NCBI GenBank assembly: GCA_963556195.1
Contig: OY744521.1
Span: 136,238,399-136,302,398 of the forward strand
Length of the DNA stretch: 64,000 nt
Direction: 5' to 3'
Source: Sepiola atlantica
Lineage: Eukaryota > Mollusca > Cephalopoda > Sepiida > Sepiolidae
Each line of letters starts with the position of its first letter. Position 1 is the first letter of the stretch. A program made the translations under genes and the position numbers. Positions 1-11,871 of this stretch are shown piece by piece. The notes beneath the pieces were generated by a model that saw nothing but the letters and a program-made list of their open reading frames with translations, ran no database searches and had not been told where the DNA came from.

Positions 1-1474
1 TAATTATAGCAAGTATGTTTAATTTTTTTTTTTCTGGTCCAACCTCTTGAAAATTTAATTTTAGAGGGATACGCGCTCTAAACGCAATGTAGAGCCGGCG
101 ATCAAATTTATATTTCAGCCGACTCGCCACCTCTTAATATGCAACAATACAATAGATCTCATTTTTCAAATTATAATTATAATCTATGATTCTGTCTAGA
201 CGGGTATTACAACTAGTAAACATATATGATGATAAGAAAGAATGAATTTTTGAATGCGTCATGCAAAGGGTCTATTTTGTATCTGCTATTTTCATCGTCG
301 CTCTTTTGTCATAGACCTCAAAGAACAAACACATGCGCTTAATAATTTAAAAGCCTACTTACTTAAGAAGAAAAAGATAAACAACAGTGATGGGGCAATT
401 TATTATCTGCCGGCATTCCGCCAAAGAACGATTGATGGTTGAAAATGTTTTATGTCTTTTACCAATGTTAAAAAGCATAACAATCATAGAATCATAAATT
501 GAGTGACGTTAGTATCAGCATCTCATTAGAATAAATCACAGGTGTGCACAGGTGTTTAGATGTCTGAGAAAAGGTATTAAAAACTTCTGAACAATTGTGT
601 TTCTTGGGAGACTAAAAAATAGAAAATCTGCAAGTGGGGAGAACCTGCATAAAAAGGGTACGTTGTCTTTTCATAATTATCTAATCTTGCAATATAAAAG
701 CAACTCGTGATAAGAAACATTGACTCATAGTAACATTCCCACATGAAAGAGCATTCTGACTGCTTATTAATAGATAGCTTTATCACATAAACAACCTCAT
801 GTATATAACTAATATGTTAGAGGATCAGAGTGAACATCTTACGGTCTCGTTTTTTTATCTAACTTTCGTAATCCGTTTTTTTTGTTGTTTTTTTTTGTTA
901 ATTAATATCAGTACATTGTTTAATCCCGGGCAACGTCAAACGGCTAGTAAAATACGATTTATTGATTAAATGCTGAATATTTTTTAATATGATTTTTAAA
1001 TAATTCTATGATTTTGGTTATTTAAAATAATTGAGACGTTTATTTATTTACAAAGAGTAATTTCCTATTTAGGGGTGTGTAAAATATATTCAGGGGTCTT
1101 TGCAGAACCTTAGCGCTGTTACTGACATTGATAATCATTACGCAGCCTTCGGGGTCTCGCGTAAGATCTAAATATCCGTAAAAATAGTATAGTCTTTAAC
1201 ACGATGATGAATTCTTACGCAATTTTTTTTTTTTATTTATTTATTTATTCTTTTTTTTTACTGCCACTTCCGTTAATGTAATACGTACACGTGTTGTAAA
1301 CGTGTATTTATTCTGGTTGGGAGAACATGTGTGTTTGCCTTCGTCGTACGTAAATAATAAATATTATTTTGTTTTTGTGTGTCGCCGGCTTGTGTGCACA
1401 GGTCAATATACTTAGTAATAAAATAAAGAAACAAAACTCTTCATTTTTCGGTTAATTTATCAGCATGTGTAAAC

Positions 1475-1476
<2 letters not shown>
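1..1476. other. Intron or upstream sequence, nothing recognised
   Basis: AT-rich sequence with T homopolymers. The open frame at 254-442 shows no recognisable domain, splice context or codon bias. The missing TM1 exon was looked for here and up to 4146 and not found. Confidence 0.5.
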
Positions 1477-1560
<84 letters not shown>

Positions 1561-1653
1561 CGTGTGTGTGTGTATATATATATATGTGTGTGTGTGTATA
1601 TATATATATAGAGAGAGAGACAATGAAAAGATATAGGAATAGAGAGATACATT

Positions 1654-1739
<86 letters not shown>
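1477..1739. repeat. Compound (CA)n-(TA)n-(GT)n-(GA)n microsatellite
   Basis: Successive CA, TA, GT, TA, GT, TA and GA blocks, then CA and a long TA block. The order makes it partly self-complementary. Open frames of Y/I, H/T or V/C repeats here are artefacts. Confidence 0.97.
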
Positions 1740-1902
1740 ATTATAAATATTTGTTTTAATCTATATCCGTATACGTTTCATATTTTCGAGAATCGAATAT
1801 ATATGTAGGGATAATTATTCATACCAGTCGCAGGATTCGAAACCCCGGAACACGAGTCGTGCTATAACCCAAATTCTGACGCCTTAACCCACTCGGATAC
1901 TA
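1735..1902 (-). repeat. tRNA-derived SINE head with hammerhead-like tail (copy 1)
   Basis: On the minus strand a tRNA-like head begins near 1902. An A-box-like TCCGAGTGGGTTAAGG (1882-1897) resembles Ser/Leu tRNAs and a B box GGTTTCGAATCC lies at 1833-1844. It is followed by ATAATTATCCC, a degenerate ribozyme-like tail ending in GAAACGTATACGG, then the (TA)n tract. The order matches the copies at 3075-3209 and 29630-29782. The acceptor stem does not close, so it is not a tRNA gene. Confidence 0.65.
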
Positions 1903-1977
1903 TGAACAATCTGATAAATCTTTAAACCTGTTATAGGCAGCTATCGTCAGTAGTGTTCAATTACTGAAGAAACATGC

Positions 1978-1981
<4 letters not shown>

Positions 1982-2027
<46 letters not shown>
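1982..2027. repeat. (TA)n microsatellite
   Basis: Pure TA dinucleotide run. Confidence 0.95.
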
Positions 2028-2029
<2 letters not shown>

Positions 2030-2153
2030 AATTATTTAATACCAAATATTTTTTATTATTCTAAATTATTTATAATTATTTTATATTATGTAAATAATTC
2101 TCTCTATATGTATTCAGATGCACGCACACATACATACGTATGTGGAGGTTATA

Positions 2154-2155
2154 TT

Positions 2156-2222
<67 letters not shown>
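2154..2222. repeat. (TA)n-(GT)n microsatellite
   Basis: TA run passing directly into a GT run of about 45 bases. Confidence 0.95.
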
Positions 2223-2223
<1 letters not shown>

Positions 2224-2790
2224 TATAAGTGCGTGTAATAGCCTGCTGGTGGGTGAGTCAAGCAATAACAAGTGGGACCTGTCCATGTTGTTTCGTTTAG
2301 TCATGGCTTGTTTCTTCCATCTGATAAAGTCATTTAAACTTGCACTCAACTGACGGCATTATTACTCGCTGCTGATCCTTGGGAAAATCTTGTTCTTCTG
2401 TCCAATGAGTTAATTAACAAGTATCATATTACGAAATCTGCCTAATCAGATTTTTGAACACATTTTCTGAATTTTCATTGGCTAAAAGAATAATACAAAC
2501 GTATATATTTACGAATTAGTACCAGAGACGTATTATTTATGAAGCTGAGAAGCTTGAAGCTATCGGTATCCCAAGGAACTAGGGGCCTATCAATTCTTTT
2601 GTATTTCTTTAGTACTGCTATATGCACATCGCCACATAATGGTTTAAAGCATCTTGAGAGTTGAATCATAGTAATACATTCTCGTATATATTTAGAATGT
2701 ACATATCTTATTTATAAAAATAATTACTATGTTACTGTATTCGTAAATAAAATATAGGGTTTATTTATCTCACATTCAGATATGACTGTC

Positions 2791-2935
2791 ACGATGGCCG
2801 AGTAGTTAAAAATCTTGGATTTGAGTTTTTAGAGTCCAGGATACAAATAGTTCGGTCGGCAGTACAGTTATATCAGCCACACTGATGATTTTTAGTGAAC
2901 ATGAAACATATATGTGTGTGGATGATAAATATTTA
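2791..2935 (+). repeat. tRNA-like SINE head with hammerhead-like tail (copy 2)
   Basis: GATGGCCGAGTAGTTAAAA at about 2793 is an A box of Ser/Leu tRNA type; the B box is worn. The tail at 2874-2931 has CTGATGA, then GAAA 14 bases on, and flanking arms CCACA/TGTGG that would pair as stem I. ACA/TGT flanking TATA could form stem III. The base at the cleavage position is G where a hammerhead needs A, C or U, and stem II is weak, so this copy is probably inactive. Confidence 0.55.
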
Positions 2936-3074
2936 TGTATCAAAAATAATTATATACTTTCCGATAACATGCTTATGGATATCATTCCTCCCAAATTGCA
3001 AGTTTGTAAGTCTACATATAATTATAATTATTTAATATATATAATATATAATTATTTAATAATTAATATTTAAT

Positions 3075-3209
3075 TATTATTAGCATACGTATGTGTTTCA
3101 TTCTTGTGGAATCTTCAATGTGGAGATAACTATTCAAACAGGTCGTATGATTCGAACCCGGAACATGAGTCACCTTTGACTCAAATCTGAGCGCTCGAAC
3201 CAATGAAGC
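3075..3209 (-). repeat. tRNA-derived SINE head with hammerhead-like tail (copy 3)
   Basis: The minus strand carries a head with B box GGGTTCGAATC (3149-3159) and a variable arm AGTCAAAGGTGACT that is shared exactly with the copy at 29630-29782. The tail has TTGAAGA (one change from CUGANGA), an ATTC/GAAT stem, GAAA and a palindromic ACATACGTATG, then AT-rich DNA. Another fragment of the same tail lies at 3355-3410. Confidence 0.65.
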
Positions 3210-3354
3210 CAATTTAAACCGCTATTCGACAAGTAGAGAAATAAACCCTATTTATGTCGATTCAAGCGGACAAATCACGTAGAACTTGCATTTTAGCTTA
3301 GATTTGACGTCTTATATTATTTCTATTTATAGACAGGGGCTATACATCATTATT

Positions 3355-3480
3355 TAATAATAAATTTTAATTATTTCCCACATATACATATGTTACATCC
3401 TTGCGGAATCTCTCTCTCTCTCTTTCTCTTTCTATCCCTCGCTCTCTCCTTCTCTCTATCAATCTATCTTCGAATGATGT
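3355..3480 (-). repeat. SINE tail fragment and degenerate (CT)n
   Basis: Minus-strand GATTCCGCAAGGATG and the following ACATATGTATATG match the tail of the copy at 3075-3209. On the + strand it is followed by interrupted CTCT/TTCT repeats to about 3460. Confidence 0.45.
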
Positions 3481-4146
3481 ACACGAGATAATAAAATAAA
3501 GAACTGTATGTGTTTGCATTAATTAGTTGCCCAGACAGACGACTCCCTAAAGAATAAGCATAAGTCCCGCCCATAAGATAACCAATCAACTTTGCAGAAA
3601 ATTCCATTTCACACTCTCTTTCTTTCACAAGACAATCATCACCATCAGCGGCGTATCAACCTCCAAAGAATCTAGACTCTATACGAAATATGTAGAGACT
3701 ATAACTAATTACTTGATCTGACGAATGCATATACAATTGCGTTTCGTTAATACTCCTTAGATCAAAAGGCACTCTACGAATGATCCATCATCGATACATT
3801 TCAATATTCTTTATCAATATTGTTCTCTGTCGGACTATTGTCCACGTGTTTGCTATTTATTTATGAATAGGTTTTGCTCGATCTGCTCGTAAGCCTTCTT
3901 TGTGTATAGTTCATCAATAATGATGTTTTTCATATATCCAAGCGTATTATGTGCGCTAGTATTTCCTATGTAATTAAATTCGATAAACTAGAAAACATCA
4001 GCGTACACAATACACTAATCATCAAGAACATTGAATACGGGAAAAACATCGCCGTTGACGACAAACGATACAAATAATGATAACTTCCTCATGTAAAAGA
4101 TTCGGACAATAAAATCTTTATCTGGTTTCTCCTTTCTTTTTTGCAG
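3481..4146. other. Intron sequence, nothing recognised
   Basis: Mixed-composition DNA leading to the pyrimidine tract before the exon at 4147. I see no element or exon. Confidence 0.5.
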
Positions 4147-4246
4147 ATTGACAAGCGATCGGGTTCGAATCCATGAAAATCTTGCCATTTCAATCATTCT
4201 CGTTCAACTTATTTTCCTCATCGGTATGAACCGTAAAGATGCCCCT
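4147..4246 (+). CDS. Adhesion GPCR exon: intracellular loop 1 and TM2
   Basis: The acceptor is TTTTTTGCAG just before 4147 and the donor GTAAGT follows 4246. The first base completes a codon from an exon not in the window; 33 full codons follow. The peptide begins LTSDRVRIHENLAIS and runs into a hydrophobic helix ending LIFLIGMNRKDAP. Adhesion receptors typically have R/S-x-R-x-x-I-H-x-N-L at the loop 1/TM2 border followed by an A/V-Q/E-L-x-F-L-x-G-I/M helix, which this matches well. No TM1-coding exon was found in positions 1-4140, so it is probably upstream of the window. Confidence 0.88.
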
Positions 4247-6092
4247 GTAAGTATGAGTATTCAAAGCGAAACACATTGCTATGCTAGATGCAATTTTGAA
4301 TCGAAGCCAATATCGTCTCATGACATATTCGAACAAAGTATAATTGCATATTCACTTTTATTATTATTATCCTTGTTGTATTTTTGTTTGTTATGCTAAA
4401 GCCAATCGTTAGTTTGCATATCATAATCGGTGTTCTCGCCGTATGTTCCCTTTTGCTGACCGAACATCTCGTTGTTTGTTTCGCTTGCACGGCTGTTTTT
4501 TTTTTGGGGGGGGGGTAGAATTCGCGACCATATTTCTCGTGTTTACAGTCAAGAAACAAAAAATTCTGTGATATTTTACAAATGTATTTTAAGCTAAATC
4601 TCATATGGCAGAGAGAAGGCGAGCATTAAAGAGAAAGAAAATGAAGAGAGAGAGTGAGTATGTGAATCAAACAGTTCTGAATCGTCAGGTAACTAACTGC
4701 TTTTTTCACTTATCATTATGATAGTGGGAGATAGATATTGCTTGTGAAAACATCTGTCAGTCTACACTAGGTACATGGCTCGAATACATGCCGTTTACAT
4801 TCCTAACGAGCTTTTTATATTAGTCATCCCGCAATTCGTAATCAATCTATCCTTGTCAAATAACTTAGCCATGATGCGTATAGTGGATTAATTTGGATCC
4901 CCATCGTTACCGTCTTCATTATCGTCTTCTTTATGCTGTGGTGAAAAGTGTAGTGTCTATTCTTCGGTTGTATTCCAGGAACACGGTGCGAATGGTCCAA
5001 AGGTTTTGAAATCTGAAATTTATAGACGAATAAAGTAATCTAACACCCTCATGACACTGCTCAAAGCGACAATTTTTATTTTTTATGATTTTCTTTTTTC
5101 AAATGTATTTTTGTATTCCTCTGATGACATTCAAATGAGATAAATAAATGTATTCTTATGTTAGTCAAAACAAATTAGAATATCGTTTGAGATTTCCCCT
5201 GTGATTAGATCGGGTGTTTATCTTGTATCCACGTGATGACCAAATCAGGGTCGCCATCATGTTTTCTTATTCGAATCGGTTGTACCGCATATGGCTTGGG
5301 GTGAATAAAAACGACGTAGAATATTTCTAATATCCATTTATTCAACTCTAAAAACCATCATTAACGGCCAGTGAAGTTGCATCAGATATTCCTAAGACCT
5401 TTGATTGTCATCTAATCTAGACAGCTCTGATAACAGGGGACCCACACGAACGTACATATGTTGCCGCCGTTAATCACTAACTACTTAACTATTGACTATT
5501 TCTAAATGCCCCTCTGTTCTTCCATGTGATTGTGTCCGACCAATCAGAACATTTGACAGAGACAATTTCTCAGATAAATAAAATAAAGAATGAACTCCTA
5601 TGTAATGCATTATTTTATTTTTGTTGGATATTTTTTCGCGATCGCATAGTGGTGTTATTTTGACTCCACGTGTAAACCGGGAACGAGTTATTATTTTCAA
5701 TTTGGGTTTTCGTATTTTTTCAACTGCATAGATGAATGAATGACCATGAACAGCGTAGTATATTTGAATTTATTCAATTCCATAATCCTCATTTCAGATA
5801 GGTGTGTTTGCATTATAAATTGCTGGGGATTTACACAAGTAATTTATTTAAGATAACCAGGGTAAAGAGTATCTTCACCCGACCACCTGCGTGCTTCATA
5901 TCTCACATACTGCTTTAACAAACTATCTATGCGTAAAGTCCCTCAAGACAACTTTACACGTGATCTCGTTTCGCCAATCCCAGCTGAATATTTTTCAACT
6001 TCATCTTTTACTATTTAAAATCTGTCTAAAATTCTTTTCTCTGATTTCCTTTAAAACTAACAATGATTTTAATTACCATTTCTCTCCAAAAG
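4247..6092. other. Intron (1.8 kb), nothing recognised
   Basis: There is a G run near 4505 and short GA-rich stretches. The open frames are short and lack features of known domains. Confidence 0.5.
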
Positions 6093-6243
6093 ATTATGTG
6101 CAAGACGGTGGCCATTCTTCTTCATTACGCGATGATGTCAATGTTTTGTTGGATGTTGGTTGAAGGCATTCACCTTTATATCGTCTTGGTTAAAGTATTT
6201 AGAACAGGAAGTCATCTCAAGAAGTACGCTCTCATTGGATGGG
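6093..6243 (+). CDS. Adhesion GPCR exon: TM3 and start of TM4
   Basis: The acceptor CCAAAAG precedes 6093 and the donor GTGAGT follows 6243. Fifty codons plus one base encode IMCKTVAILLHY, a helix with FCWMLVEGIHLY, a basic intracellular loop (RTGSHLKKYA) and the start of TM4 (LIGWG). The Cys near the start is the family's TM3 cysteine that pairs with the Cys of extracellular loop 2 encoded at 13304. The E-G-x-x-L-Y motif is diagnostic for family B2 receptors. Longer in-frame reading upstream of 6093 is intron. Confidence 0.93.
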
Positions 6244-6579
6244 GTGAGTATATAAATGTAACACATTAATGCAAAATAAAGCGAACATTTTTTTTAAATA
6301 ACAAAAAGATAGAAATTGCTTAATACCAAATGCAAATTTTTTTAAATCATGTTGACCAAATTACAAATACCTCAAATCTTTAACGAAAATGTATAACCTC
6401 CACATAAGTAGATGCATCTGGTTATTGTTGTTTAATTTAATCAATTTGTACATTCAGTTTTAAAATATTGACTTAACTTGTCTTGAGCTATCCATCAATT
6501 GACGGTAAAACGGTCACAACGTTCGTGTAAGTGCTATTATTGAACTTTATTATATTTTATCTAATAGCGATTTTATATG

Positions 6580-6815
6580 CAGCAAACCTCTAAAAGTAAG
6601 GCTTACGCTTAAGGGATCTTAAGAAGTTGAAATTCAGAGAATTTTGCTTAACTGGTGTCTAATCACTATGGATCAAATTCAATGTAAATCTAAATATTTA
6701 AATTTTTTCAAATAGGATGTTTTCCCCATGTAATGCCTCCCTTTAAAGTACCCCAAAGAAACTGAAGTTTGGGGAATGTTTATTAATTGATGCCTAATAA
6801 TTATTGTGTGTGAGC
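6580..6815. repeat. Dispersed repeat, copy related to 50750-50960
   Basis: Shares in the same order AAGGCTTACGCTTAAG (against AAAGCTTACGCTGAAG), AAATTCAGAGAATTTTGCTTAA (against AAATTCAGGGAATCTTGC) and AATTGATGCCTAATAA (against AATTGATGTCTAATAA) with the second copy. No coding potential is seen. Confidence 0.6.
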
Positions 6816-6994
6816 ACTAAAAATGGACACATTTTTCTATGTTTAAGATGACAACGGTGATTACAGAACAATTTTCATAAATGAATGCTTGTCGGGTCAC
6901 TGTGCCTCGTTGTTTTGTGTACGTGTTGTATTCTTAAATGTTGCAGTAACTTTTTATTTACTCAATAAAATATTACAATTCCTATTATTCGCAG

Positions 6995-7061
6995 GTCTTC
7001 CTTTGATAATTGTTGGCATACCAGTTGGTCTGGCTTTCCAGGATTATGGCCAAGGAAGTAT
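6995..7061 (+). CDS. Adhesion GPCR exon: TM4 and start of extracellular loop 2
   Basis: The acceptor ATTCGCAG precedes 6995 and the donor GTAAGT begins at 7062. The exon completes the split Gly codon and encodes GLPLIIVGIPVGLAF then QDYGQGS, with two bases left over (phase 2). The G-x-P-L-I-I-V-G helix is the usual TM4 of adhesion receptors and the D-Y-G motif is typical of their second extracellular loop. Confidence 0.9.
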
Positions 7062-8985
7062 GTAAGTACAAAGAGTTTATTTACTCGTTTTATTATGTGC
7101 TGGCAGAACCGGGCAAGAAAGGACAATGAAATGTCGAGTAAGGCCGAGCCAGACATTCTCTAATATAATCGAGGTCAACGAGAAATAATGAGTTTGCCGA
7201 GAGTAATGCTGTTGCCGGTGGACTTTTTTCTCGGGTGCTTACGTTGTTTCGGCTGAATCATTAGGATAGACGTTTTCATTTTTTTTTTTTGTCTAATGTA
7301 AATATTTGTTGCAGGTACCAATTAAGCTTAAATAAATAACTTAATCGTAAAACATGATTAATTATTTCTCTCCTATCAATAAAGTTTCGAAAGATACAGT
7401 AGTGTCTTTAGATGTTTCTCTTTTGTTTAGGATCACGTCTAAACATAGATTTATACTTTACTTTTTCGATGACTATTTGGCTAGTAAATGAAATTCACTA
7501 AACACGGGATATCTTAAGTAGTTAAGCCCATAGAGAAAATACCGCATTATGGTGAAAGTGTCTAGTTTAAAAGAAGATTACAGACCAGCACGAATCCTTC
7601 AACTCAAATGTATTTGCCTTGTGCCTTTTTTTTGTTATGAAGATTCTATAGCAAATAAATATGGACTTTTACCAATACCATCTTTGTATATAAATATATT
7701 TATTAAAAACATAAAATTTCCAACAAATTTTGGGATATCTTTAGTAGAACAACCCCAAATGTAAATGTGGTATTGTGGTTACTGAGATTATTCTAGTTAA
7801 GAAAAGAATATACATTTATATCACTGTAGACCAAGAATAACCAACGGCACACAAATACTCTACACTTTTGATGACCTTGTGCCTAATTTGTTTAAAATGT
7901 ATTTTTTTAAATATTTTCAGCAAATAAATAATCAAAGTGTAGTATGTGTTCTGATACTTCATCTTTTCAGTCCTCGGTCAGTGAAGAAGAAGTCCTTAGA
8001 CTAGAAGGCATTTCTTTAATATTTTTTGTCCCTTTTTGGTGAGCTAAATTTTTCCTCACATTGAAGAAAGGACCTTCTGGCAAATAAATAGGGACTCATA
8101 ATTTGCTATTTAGGTAGACTAATTAATAGTATTATTTGCTTTCCACTATACCAGGTTGAAACATTGGTGCTCATTAGATGCACCCACAATTGTCTATAAA
8201 ATGATCTGTCCGTCCGTCGGTTTGTCACGTTTAACTTTGGAAGAACATTTGGTCGCTAAACGCGCAGATTGAATTGCTTCATCTTATGAGTATCTGTTCT
8301 TTTTTTTTCTAATCTTATTTTAGTGTGTTGCTTGCACTCACACTACCTGCCATTCATTGTACGCACCCAATAGATGTTTTAATAGTAGATTAAACTATTA
8401 CCCTTGTTTTGGGTTATGTTTATTCGGAAATGTTTAAAACGGTTATAAATGAACTGGGACTTTTGTAGAAAATGGGCAATGAGTTTTGCAAACGAAAATG
8501 GCCCTGCCAGTCATGCGTAATGCACACAGACGCCTTTAACCTACTTTTGTGAGTCAAGTCTAGACATGCGTCGAGTTAAGGTTGGGCTGTACAAAATGCA
8601 GAATAAAAGCTACTGCAGGACGCATCGCGGAACGGTAGACAGCTATTATTATTTGAGTATGTGGAAGCAGAACTATTAGCGAGATTGCCTTTTTATGCAA
8701 ATACCCAATGATATGAATGAATTATATCTTCTTTAGCATGTTATGAAACTTTTTTTCTTACTACCCGTGTTTTGTCTGTTTTAGGGGGTGGCGGGGGTAT
8801 TTGGGGCGGAGTTGTTCTACAAAAGATATAATAATATTAAAATCGTCTTCAACACTGAATTAATTTCGTTGACAAATTAATGTAGGAGCAGCTATAAGGT
8901 ATGAGTTCACCTCTTCTCAACACATTAAGCGACAAGTTTATTCCCAAATGTTTACACTAGTATCATCGAACTTTTTTTTTTCAAA
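7062..8985. other. Intron sequence with one short dispersed motif
   Basis: No exon or known element was recognised. About 7965-8000 contains TCCTCGGTCAGTGAAGAAG, close to the reverse complement of sequence near 33865-33895, so it may be a fragment of a dispersed repeat. Confidence 0.45.
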
Positions 8986-9180
8986 TTATGTCCTTATAAT
9001 CACGTTGACACATCGGATCCAGTCAGACCACCGAAGGTAGGCGACGTTGAACTTAGTTAACGCTGAAATGGGTGACACTTTTCGAATACAATCTGGTGTT
9101 TGAGAGCCGGCTAACATTGTGTAAGTACAACAAACAGTCTTGGGTAGATCGTTGTGATCTGTGCCGACCAAACTCTGGCT
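8986..9180 (+). repeat. 5S-rRNA-derived repeat (copy 1)
   Basis: From about 8998 the sequence follows 5S rRNA in order: TCACGTTGACACATCGG, AGACCACCGAAGGTAG, AACTTAGTTAACGCTG and AAATGGGTGACA, then a diverged end. These cover the internal control region of 5S genes. It is much changed and followed by unrelated sequence, so it is a 5S-headed SINE-like repeat or pseudogene rather than a working gene. A second, better copy is at 58311. Confidence 0.7.
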
Positions 9181-9464
9181 GGTGATTACAGATCGACTTC
9201 AGATTATTTCATATTTCATGTATGTCCGTTGCAATAAAAAGGAAACACAAACTAAAAAATCTACTGGCAGACATAGTCGAATGCTGTAGTCCCCCTTTCG
9301 TTTTGAGCCGCGCCATTCATTCTTTTGTTAATGATGGGGACTAATTATCAAGGCCAAAAGCAACCGGTGGATAAAGATTAATGAGATGGATCGATTGTCA
9401 GTTGAATGATGAAAAATATTATTAAAGCATTGGAAATGATGAAATAATGTACAAAATTGATTAC

Positions 9465-9984
9465 TTACATTGCAGTTGTAGTCTGCAGGGAAACAGTTCC
9501 GTGGTGATGTGCGACACGGACGTTTAGTGCTTGGAAATGAACTTCGTTTATGGAAACGGAGGAGGAATAGAAAATTCTGTCAGTTGTGTTAATAAGACGG
9601 GTTCTTTTTGTGAATGTATTGCAAAGGGGAATCAGATTATATAATAAAACTATTCCTCTACGCGTATTGTTTGTAAATCTTTTATCTTCAGTCTTATGTA
9701 TACTTATTGTAGCTACTATACAAATTATCGTTGTAAAAGATCCTTCCTTAGTTGTAAAATTGACTCTTATATTCCAAGTAGCAATTTTAATTTTCACCGG
9801 TAAACGTTCATATCCACGTATCAACCACCAACTGAATATCAGTCGGATACCTTGATGATGCGATAACGAGGAGCCTGTTTGAAATATATTGAATAAAAAC
9901 AAACGTCCTCTCCGTGGAACCAGCGGTTCATCTATGACCATTTCTTCGCCTGAGATGAACATGCCTTTAAAATTGTGTTCCAAT
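9465..9984 (-). pseudogene. piggyBac-like transposase remnant
   Basis: The minus-strand frame beginning near 9984 reads SGEEMVIDEPLVPRRGRLF. Transposases of the piggyBac/PGBD group have E-E-M-x-I-D-E-S-L-V-P-x-x-G-R-L, which includes a catalytic Asp. After a frame change the reading YTGEN, LEYKSQF and NDNLYSS resembles the next blocks (Y-T-G-K, and D-N-F-Y-T-S with the second catalytic Asp). Stops and frame shifts break it, so it cannot be active. The single 172-codon open frame over this span mixes real and wrong frames. Confidence 0.6.
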
Positions 9985-10292
9985 TAATGAATATTATATA
10001 CTTTTTAAAAACATATTAAGCAGTAATACAAATGAATATGTATACAAATACATCGTTTTTCTTACACCTTTTAATTTGATTTATTTCATAAACAAAACAG
10101 AATATAAAAAACATGCCACGTTTGAAGCTCAACATCGGATTTCTAAACTGTGTAATACGCTTCCTTTGGCTTCCTTTTAAATCCCGTGACTCTATATGTT
10201 TAAAAGATCTAAAGTATGCACCAAAATATCAAGAACTGATTTAGTGAATTGCAAGAATAGTAGTGCATGCTAATACGACTATTTATTGTATG
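9985..10292. other. Intron sequence, nothing recognised
   Basis: AT-rich, no motif seen. Confidence 0.4.
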
Positions 10293-10368
10293 TGCATTCT
10301 CCTCTTTTATTGTGTTAGTGTGATTTGACTTTACTAACAGTAGCTTGACTTTACTTGGTCTACAATTT

Positions 10369-10413
<45 letters not shown>

Positions 10414-11039
10414 TATATACATATATATTAATATATATACATATATATATACACACACATATATATACATATATATAGACATATATATATACATATATAT
10501 ACACACATATATATACATATATATACATATATATATACACACATATATATACATATATATGCACATATATATACAGATATATACATATATATATATGTAT
10601 ATATATACATATATACATATATATATGTATATATATATATTTACATATATACATATATATGTATATATATATATATTTACATATATACATATATATACAT
10701 ATATATATATATTTATATATATACATATATATATTTATATATATACATATATATACATATACATATATATACGTATATATGTATATTTACATATATATAT
10801 ACATATATGTATATTTACATATATATATACATATATATATGTATATATATATGTAAATATATATATATATCTATATATATATGTGTGTATATATGTATAT
10901 ATATGTAAATATATATATATATGTATATATATGTAAATATATATATATATATATGTATATATATGTATATATGTAAATATATATGTATGCCTATATATGT
11001 ATATATACGTATATATATGTATATATGTGTATATATATA

Positions 11040-11091
<52 letters not shown>

Positions 11092-11142
11092 ACCAAGTAA
11101 AGTCAAATCACACAAACACAATAAAAGAGGAGAATGCAAATA

Positions 11143-11145
<3 letters not shown>
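10293..11145. repeat. Giant inverted repeat around a degenerate (ATATATAC)n array
   Basis: Unique arms flank an array of about 715 bases. The left arm (from about 10297) has GCATTCTCCTCTTTTATTG, TGTGATTTGACTTTAC and TTGGTCTACA. The right arm (11087-11140) has their reverse complements in reverse order: TGTAGACCAA, GTAAAGTCAAATCACA and CAATAAAAGAGGAGAATGC. Inside, the left half is rich in ATATATAC and TTTACATATA, the right half in GTATATAT and TATATGTAAA, so the array itself is roughly self-complementary. Confidence 0.85.

Positions 11146-11211
<66 letters not shown>
11144..11211. repeat. (TA)n microsatellite
   Basis: Pure TA run directly after the right arm of the large inverted repeat. Confidence 0.95.
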
Positions 11212-11213
<2 letters not shown>

Positions 11214-11810
11214 TGATGAGAATAAAACTTGGGTAGAATGCAATATTTATTAAATCCTAAATTGTTCAAAACAAATGTCATATTAAAGAAAAACTATTTT
11301 CATTCTTTAAACCATGGCTTTCCAATGATGTAGTCATATCGTCAGAGGAAATTCGACAAATAATTCAGTAAAATAAAATTTACTATAATGCCAACATTTC
11401 AAAAAGTATTAAAATATAAGAGAATGTAAAAGATATAAAAGCAAATAAACCCACCGAGAAATATTACTATGCATGTAACATAGCCAAATAGGGACGAGAG
11501 AGATCACAGTCAAAGAATGGATTGAAGCAGGTTTTTGGCGTATAGAGTTCGTATAAACGAATCCGAGGATTCAAGCGTGGGGTAAATTCCGGGTTATGGG
11601 TTGAACTGTTTCAGATATCCGGAGTTAACTTGATTTCTAATTAAAGGAGAAAGAGATATTCATATCCAATATGTATTCTCATTATTTATCTACTTATACT
11701 ATTGCTCTATTTCATATATCGAGCATTGACTATTCAAGATAGTACATAATTTAAAGATATGATTTTCATCTTTATTTTCCACTTCACATATATGAATATA
11801 TATATATATA

Positions 11811-11871
<61 letters not shown>

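Noticed and set aside
5119..5155. CTGATGA on the + strand
   Set aside because: No GAAA at the right distance and no stems; a 7-base match is expected by chance several times in 64 kb.
10355..11139. Open frames up to 193 codons rich in Y, I, T and H
   Set aside because: They are translations of the (ATATATAC)n array; both strands and several frames are open at once, as expected for a simple repeat.
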